DNA from: Thiobacillus sp.
Lineage (GTDB): Bacteria > Pseudomonadota > Gammaproteobacteria > Burkholderiales > Thiobacillaceae
Assembly: GCA_020216925.1 (NCBI GenBank)
Contig: JAIWOL010000070.1
Location: forward strand, 1 to 10,000
Direction of reading: 5' to 3'
Length of the DNA stretch: 10,000 nt
A program made the position numbers and the translations under genes. Position 1 is the first letter of the stretch. Each line of letters begins with the position of its first letter. The notes beneath the pieces were generated by a model that was given only the letters and a program-made list of their open reading frames with translations, searched no databases and was not told the origin of the DNA. Of this stretch, positions 7,509 to 10,000 are shown one piece after another.

Positions 7509-8249
7509 TTCGAGGCGGCAGCCATGGCTGTCGCAGACCACATAACCCCAGCGGTCGTACCAGTCAGGCAGCACCCAGCGTTCGCAAGCGGCCTGTCCGA
7601 CGCGATGCGCATGCCGTGCCGGACGATGCGTGTGGCCGTGGATCAGGCGGCATGCGCCGTGGCTGTTGAACGCGCGTTCGACTGCTCCCGGGTTCACATC
7701 CATGATCTCGGCCGTTTTGCCGGCCTTGGCCGATTCGCTGCCGGCACGGGCCTGCCGGGCCAGCCGCTTGCGCAGCGCGAAGGGCAGGTGACGGAGCAGG
7801 GCGAGCACCAGCGGCCGGCGCACGCGCCGGCGAAAATTCTGGTAGGGGATGTCGTCGCTGCACAATGTGTCGCCATGCATCAGCAGCGTGGGCGTGCCGT
7901 AGAGATCGATCACGCTGGGGTCGGCGATGAGGTGCATGCCGGCTTGCCGGGCATAGGTTTGCGCGAGCATGAAATCGCGATTGCCATGCAGGAAAAACAC
8001 CGGCGTGCCGGCGGCGGACAGCGTCTTGAGCCGGACTGCGGTGCCGTGTGCGACGCGTTCGTCGTGGTCGTCGCCGATCCATGCCTCGAACAGGTCGCCC
8101 AGGATATAGAGCGCATCTGACCCCGCAACGTCTTCTTCAAGAAAACGAAAAAAACGCCCGGTGGCAGCCGGGCGTTCGTCGGTGAGATGCAGGTCGGCAA
8201 CGAAAAAAGTGCGGCCTGCGCCTCTGCCTGAAACCAGGTTTTCCGGCAT
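7494..8249 (-). CDS. lpxH: UDP-2,3-diacylglucosamine diphosphatase
   Basis: Hydrolyses UDP-2,3-diacylglucosamine to lipid X and UMP at the inner face of the cytoplasmic membrane, the fourth step of lipid A synthesis. The 251-residue product (E. coli 240) has the complete calcineurin-like metal site: Asp19 and His21 in FVADLHL, Asp52 in LGDLFEAWIGDD, Asn90 in HGNRDFML, His125 in MHGD, and His204 and His206 in HGHTHRP. The YQNFRRRVRRP region and the basic helices around 137-170 form the membrane-facing lid of the family. ATG at 8249 is used because it puts the DLHL motif about 19 residues in and follows the ppiB stop by 2 nt; the frame is open further upstream inside ppiB but encodes nonsense there. 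The Shine-Dalgarno is weak, suggesting coupling to ppiB. A terminator-shaped hairpin sits within codons 25-36. Confidence 0.97.
   Translation of the reverse strand: MPENLVSGRGAGRTFFVADLHLTDERPAATGRFFRFLEEDVAGSDALYILGDLFEAWIGDDHDERVAHGTAVRLKTLSAAGTPVFFLHGNRDFMLAQTYARQAGMHLIADPSVIDLYGTPTLLMHGDTLCSDDIPYQNFRRRVRRPLVLALLRHLPFALRKRLARQARAGSESAKAGKTAEIMDVNPGAVERAFNSHGACRLIHGHTHRPARHAHRVGQAACERWVLPDWYDRWGYVVCDSHGCRLELPAL
8142..8176 (-). terminator. Intrinsic-terminator-shaped hairpin inside lpxH
   Basis: Read on the minus strand, AACGCCCGG (8176-8168) pairs perfectly with CCGGGCGTT (8161-8153) over nine base pairs with a 6-nt loop CTGCCA. A run of seven T (8154-8148, two of them in the stem base) follows, then CG and TTTT (8145-8142). 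This matches the textbook Rho-independent form. It lies 74-108 nt into lpxH and about 76 nt after the ppiB stop. The codons are CGT TTT TTT CGT TTT CTT, all T-ended, in a GC-rich gene. Structure is seen directly; termination activity is inferred. Confidence 0.5.
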
Positions 8250-8251
8250 GT

Positions 8252-8743
8252 TCAGATGATTTCTGCCTTTTCGATGATCACGTCTTCCATTGGCACGTCC
8301 TGATGGCCGGCGCGGCTGCCGGTCTTCACTTTCTTGATCTTGTCGACCACGTCTGTGCCGTCGACCACCTTGCCGAACACGCAATAGCCCCAGCCCTGCG
8401 GGGTGGGCGAGGTGAAATCGAGGAAACCGTTGTTCTTGACGTTGATGAAAAACTGGGCCGTGGCCGAGTGCGGGTTGGGCGTGCGCGCCATGGCGATGGT
8501 GTAAGCCTCGTTCTTCAGGCCGTTGGCAGCTTCGTTTTCGATGGTGCCGCGTGTGGGCTTTTGCGTCATGCCGGGTTCGAAGCCGCCGCCCTGGATCATG
8601 AAACCGTCGATGACGCGATGGAAAAGGGTGCCGTCGAAAAAGCCGTCGCGCACGTACTGCAGAAAGTTTTCCACCGTTTTCGGAGCCTTTTCGGCGTCGA
8701 GTTCAAGTGTGATGACGCCGTGATTGGTGGTGAGCTTGACCAT
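8252..8743 (-). CDS. ppiB: Cytoplasmic peptidyl-prolyl cis-trans isomerase B (cyclophilin)
   Basis: Accelerates cis-trans isomerisation of Xaa-Pro bonds during protein folding. At 163 residues it matches E. coli PpiB (164), and no signal peptide precedes [16 protein letters not shown], so it is cytoplasmic. The cyclophilin active site is visible: [13 protein letters not shown] with Arg43, Phe48 and Gln51, then [20 protein letters not shown] at 94-102, and [19 protein letters not shown] good Shine-Dalgarno, AAGGA, lies about 6 nt before the ATG. It sits 8 nt after the L,D-transpeptidase stop and 2 nt before lpxH, so the three are likely on one message. In many beta- and gammaproteobacteria ppiB also precedes lpxH, which supports the assignment. 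Confidence 0.97.
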   Translation of the reverse strand: MVKLTTNHGVITLELDAEKAPKTVENFLQYVRDGFFDGTLFHRVIDGFMIQGGGFEPGMTQKPTRGTIENEAANGLKNEAYTIAMARTPNPHSATAQFFINVKNNGFLDFTSPTPQGWGYCVFGKVVDGTDVVDKIKKVKTGSRAGHQDVPMEDVIIEKAEII

Positions 8744-8751
8744 GCTTGTCC

Positions 8752-9903
8752 TTAAAGTGAGGTTTCGTGAAGGATTTTCCAGCGGCCGTCTTCGCGGCTC
8801 CAGAACTGGTGCTTGAAGGTTCGGTCGCTGAGGTTGTTGCTCTGGTAGTTCTGTTCAAAACTGACCAGGGCGAAATCGGGGCGATCGGGATAGAGCATGA
8901 GGCCGACGCGGTCCAGGCCGATCTTGATCCAGGATTTGCTGGCATTGACCCTGCGCTTGCTGGCAGCAAACGCTGAAAAATCCTGTTTGCCGCTGCGGAA
9001 CTGGCTGCTGTAGTGGGCCATCAGCCGGTTGACATCACGGCTTTCCCAGTCTGCACGCCAGGTGTCGAGCGCAGAGGACAGTTCGGCGCGGCGGGCGTCG
9101 AGCACATCGTATGCCACCCAGTCGATCGACTCGGTGATGACGACTGGCGTTTTGCCCGCCTGAATGTAGCTGCCGAGCCGGACCAGATCGTCGTTGGCCA
9201 GCACGACGCAGCCTTCGCTGGCGCGTGGTACGCGGCTGTAGGTGTCGCTCGGGCTGCCGTGGATCCAGATGCCGTGTCCGGTGCGGCCCTGCCGCTGATC
9301 CCATTCGTTGGGGTAGTTGAGTGTCCAGGCGCCGCTGCCGTAGAAATCGCTCAGCTCGCGCGGCGATTTGTAGCCGTTGACGGTGTAGATGCCGACCGGC
9401 GTCCGGTTGTCGCCTTCCTTCCGTTTGCCGATGCCGGCCTTGCCGATGGTGACGTAAAAATCGGCCACCCGCACCGGCAGACCGGCCCGGTTTTCATAGA
9501 CGTAGAGGCGCGAGCGGCTGGCATCGACCACCAGCACATGTTGAGCGTCACTCGGCAGTTTGAGCAGGTACGCCGGCACCTTGTCGTTGGGCAGCGTTTC
9601 GGTCAGCGCGCGCACGCGCTGGCGTGCCTCTTCGCGCAGCTGATCGAGTTCGCCGCTTGCCCGGCCGGTATTCCCCAGCGTGCGCAGAGGGTGCGCTCGC
9701 GCAAGCAACAGGTCGCCCTTGACGAGTTGGGCGAGGCGGAAATTGGGGTGGGTGCGGGTCAGCTGGTCGACCGTGTCCAGTGCTTCCGGCAGCCGGCTCT
9801 GTGAGACGGCGAGCAGGCTGCTGGCCAGCTGGCGATCGACCTCCCCCGCGCCGGCAGAGGCAGATGACAGCAGCAGAAAAGCGGCAAGCCAGGAACGGGT
9901 CAT
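8752..9903 (-). CDS. Exported L,D-transpeptidase (YkuD) with C-terminal NTF2-like domain
   Basis: Probable periplasmic peptidoglycan cross-linking or lipoprotein-anchoring enzyme. The 383-residue protein starts with a signal peptide ([20 protein letters not shown], likely cut after AGA at 17-19). Residues about 25-70 look like a TPR-type helical pair ([27 protein letters not shown], given in parts). The YkuD catalytic domain covers about 121-256, with [10 protein letters not shown], His215 in IWIHGSPSD, and nucleophile Cys232 in SEGCVVL. The canonical SHGC signature has Glu230 in place of His. Residues about 275-383 ([19 protein letters not shown] to DGRWKILHE) form an NTF2/SnoaL-like domain, the arrangement I associate with Cds6-type L,D-transpeptidases. 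ATG at 9903 is chosen because the signal peptide begins there; an upstream in-frame ATG at 9939 would overlap the preceding gene and add a basic extension. No clear Shine-Dalgarno, so reinitiation after the upstream stop 5 nt away is plausible. Confidence 0.88.
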   Translation of the reverse strand: MTRSWLAAFLLLSSASAGAGEVDRQLASSLLAVSQSRLPEALDTVDQLTRTHPNFRLAQLVKGDLLLARAHPLRTLGNTGRASGELDQLREEARQRVRALTETLPNDKVPAYLLKLPSDAQHVLVVDASRSRLYVYENRAGLPVRVADFYVTIGKAGIGKRKEGDNRTPVGIYTVNGYKSPRELSDFYGSGAWTLNYPNEWDQRQGRTGHGIWIHGSPSDTYSRVPRASEGCVVLANDDLVRLGSYIQAGKTPVVITESIDWVAYDVLDARRAELSSALDTWRADWESRDVNRLMAHYSSQFRSGKQDFSAFAASKRRVNASKSWIKIGLDRVGLMLYPDRPDFALVSFEQNYQSNNLSDRTFKHQFWSREDGRWKILHETSL

Positions 9904-9908
9904 GCAGG

Positions 9909-10000
9909 TCAGCGCGCGGTTTCTTCGACGATGCGCCATTGCCCGTCGATCTGGGTGAGTTTGAGCGTCTTGGTCACGGTGGAACTGAGACGGTCGGAAC
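9909..10000 (-). CDS. 3' end of an upstream gene, possibly a related NTF2-domain protein
   Basis: Only the last 29 residues are in the window, ending TLKLTQIDGQWRIVEETAR before a TGA 5 nt ahead of the L,D-transpeptidase start. This tail aligns without gaps to the C-terminus of the neighbouring transpeptidase ([19 protein letters not shown]): over 21 columns 7 residues are identical, including the DG-W-I core. It is therefore probably the end of another NTF2/SnoaL-like domain, perhaps in a tandem paralogue, but a 29-residue tail cannot settle the family. The reading frame is supported by its GC-rich codon pattern and the tight spacing. The start lies outside the window. Confidence 0.6.
   Translation of the reverse strand, partial: SDRLSSTVTKTLKLTQIDGQWRIVEETAR

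Noticed and set aside
7519..7530. Perfect 12-bp palindrome CAGCCATGGCTG in the 3' part of lpxH
   Set aside because: About two such palindromes are expected by chance in 10 kb; it encodes part of the lpxH C-terminus and has no context suggesting a site.

Overview
The window is a compact, GC-rich stretch of housekeeping chromosome, most likely from a betaproteobacterium. The reasons are the order trpA-accD-folC-dedD-cvpA-purF-metZ, a PurF of the E. coli type, a MetZ-type methionine step, and a second envelope-related cluster containing lpxH. A sulfur-oxidiser or relative (Thiobacillus, Sulfuricella, Azoarcus-like groups) is plausible from the general look of the proteins, but the genus cannot be fixed from sequence alone. 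There are no tRNAs, rRNAs, CRISPR arrays, insertion sequences or clear signs of horizontal transfer, and no gene-free stretch longer than about 85 bases.

Plus strand, 1-7499: a head-to-tail run of eight genes. It starts inside trpA (last step of tryptophan synthesis), then accD (malonyl-CoA formation), folC (folate polyglutamylation), a dedD-like SPOR-domain protein, cvpA (inner membrane), purF (first committed purine step), metZ (homocysteine from O-succinylhomoserine) and an uncharacterised exported protein. Junctions are very tight: 12 nt, 84 nt, 20-nt overlap, 4-nt overlap, 8 nt, 72 nt and 1-nt overlap. The 72-nt purF-metZ gap is the only one that looks like a control point: it has a terminator-like hairpin and an alternative hairpin covering the metZ ribosome binding site.

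Minus strand, 10000-7494: four genes reading toward the first cluster. They are the 3' end of an unidentified gene, an exported L,D-transpeptidase with a C-terminal NTF2-like domain, cytoplasmic cyclophilin ppiB, and lpxH (UDP-2,3-diacylglucosamine hydrolase of lipid A synthesis). Spacings are 5, 8 and 2 nt, so this is probably one transcript serving the cell envelope. The two clusters meet tail to tail with a 6-bp overlap of lpxH and the exported-protein gene.

The most unexpected signal is a near-perfect intrinsic-terminator structure inside the start of lpxH (about 8142-8176, minus strand): a 9-bp GC-rich stem followed by a U7 tract, formed by codons 25-36. It could split ppiB from lpxH expression or attenuate lpxH. 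Nothing else in the window points to an undescribed system; most genes are textbook families.
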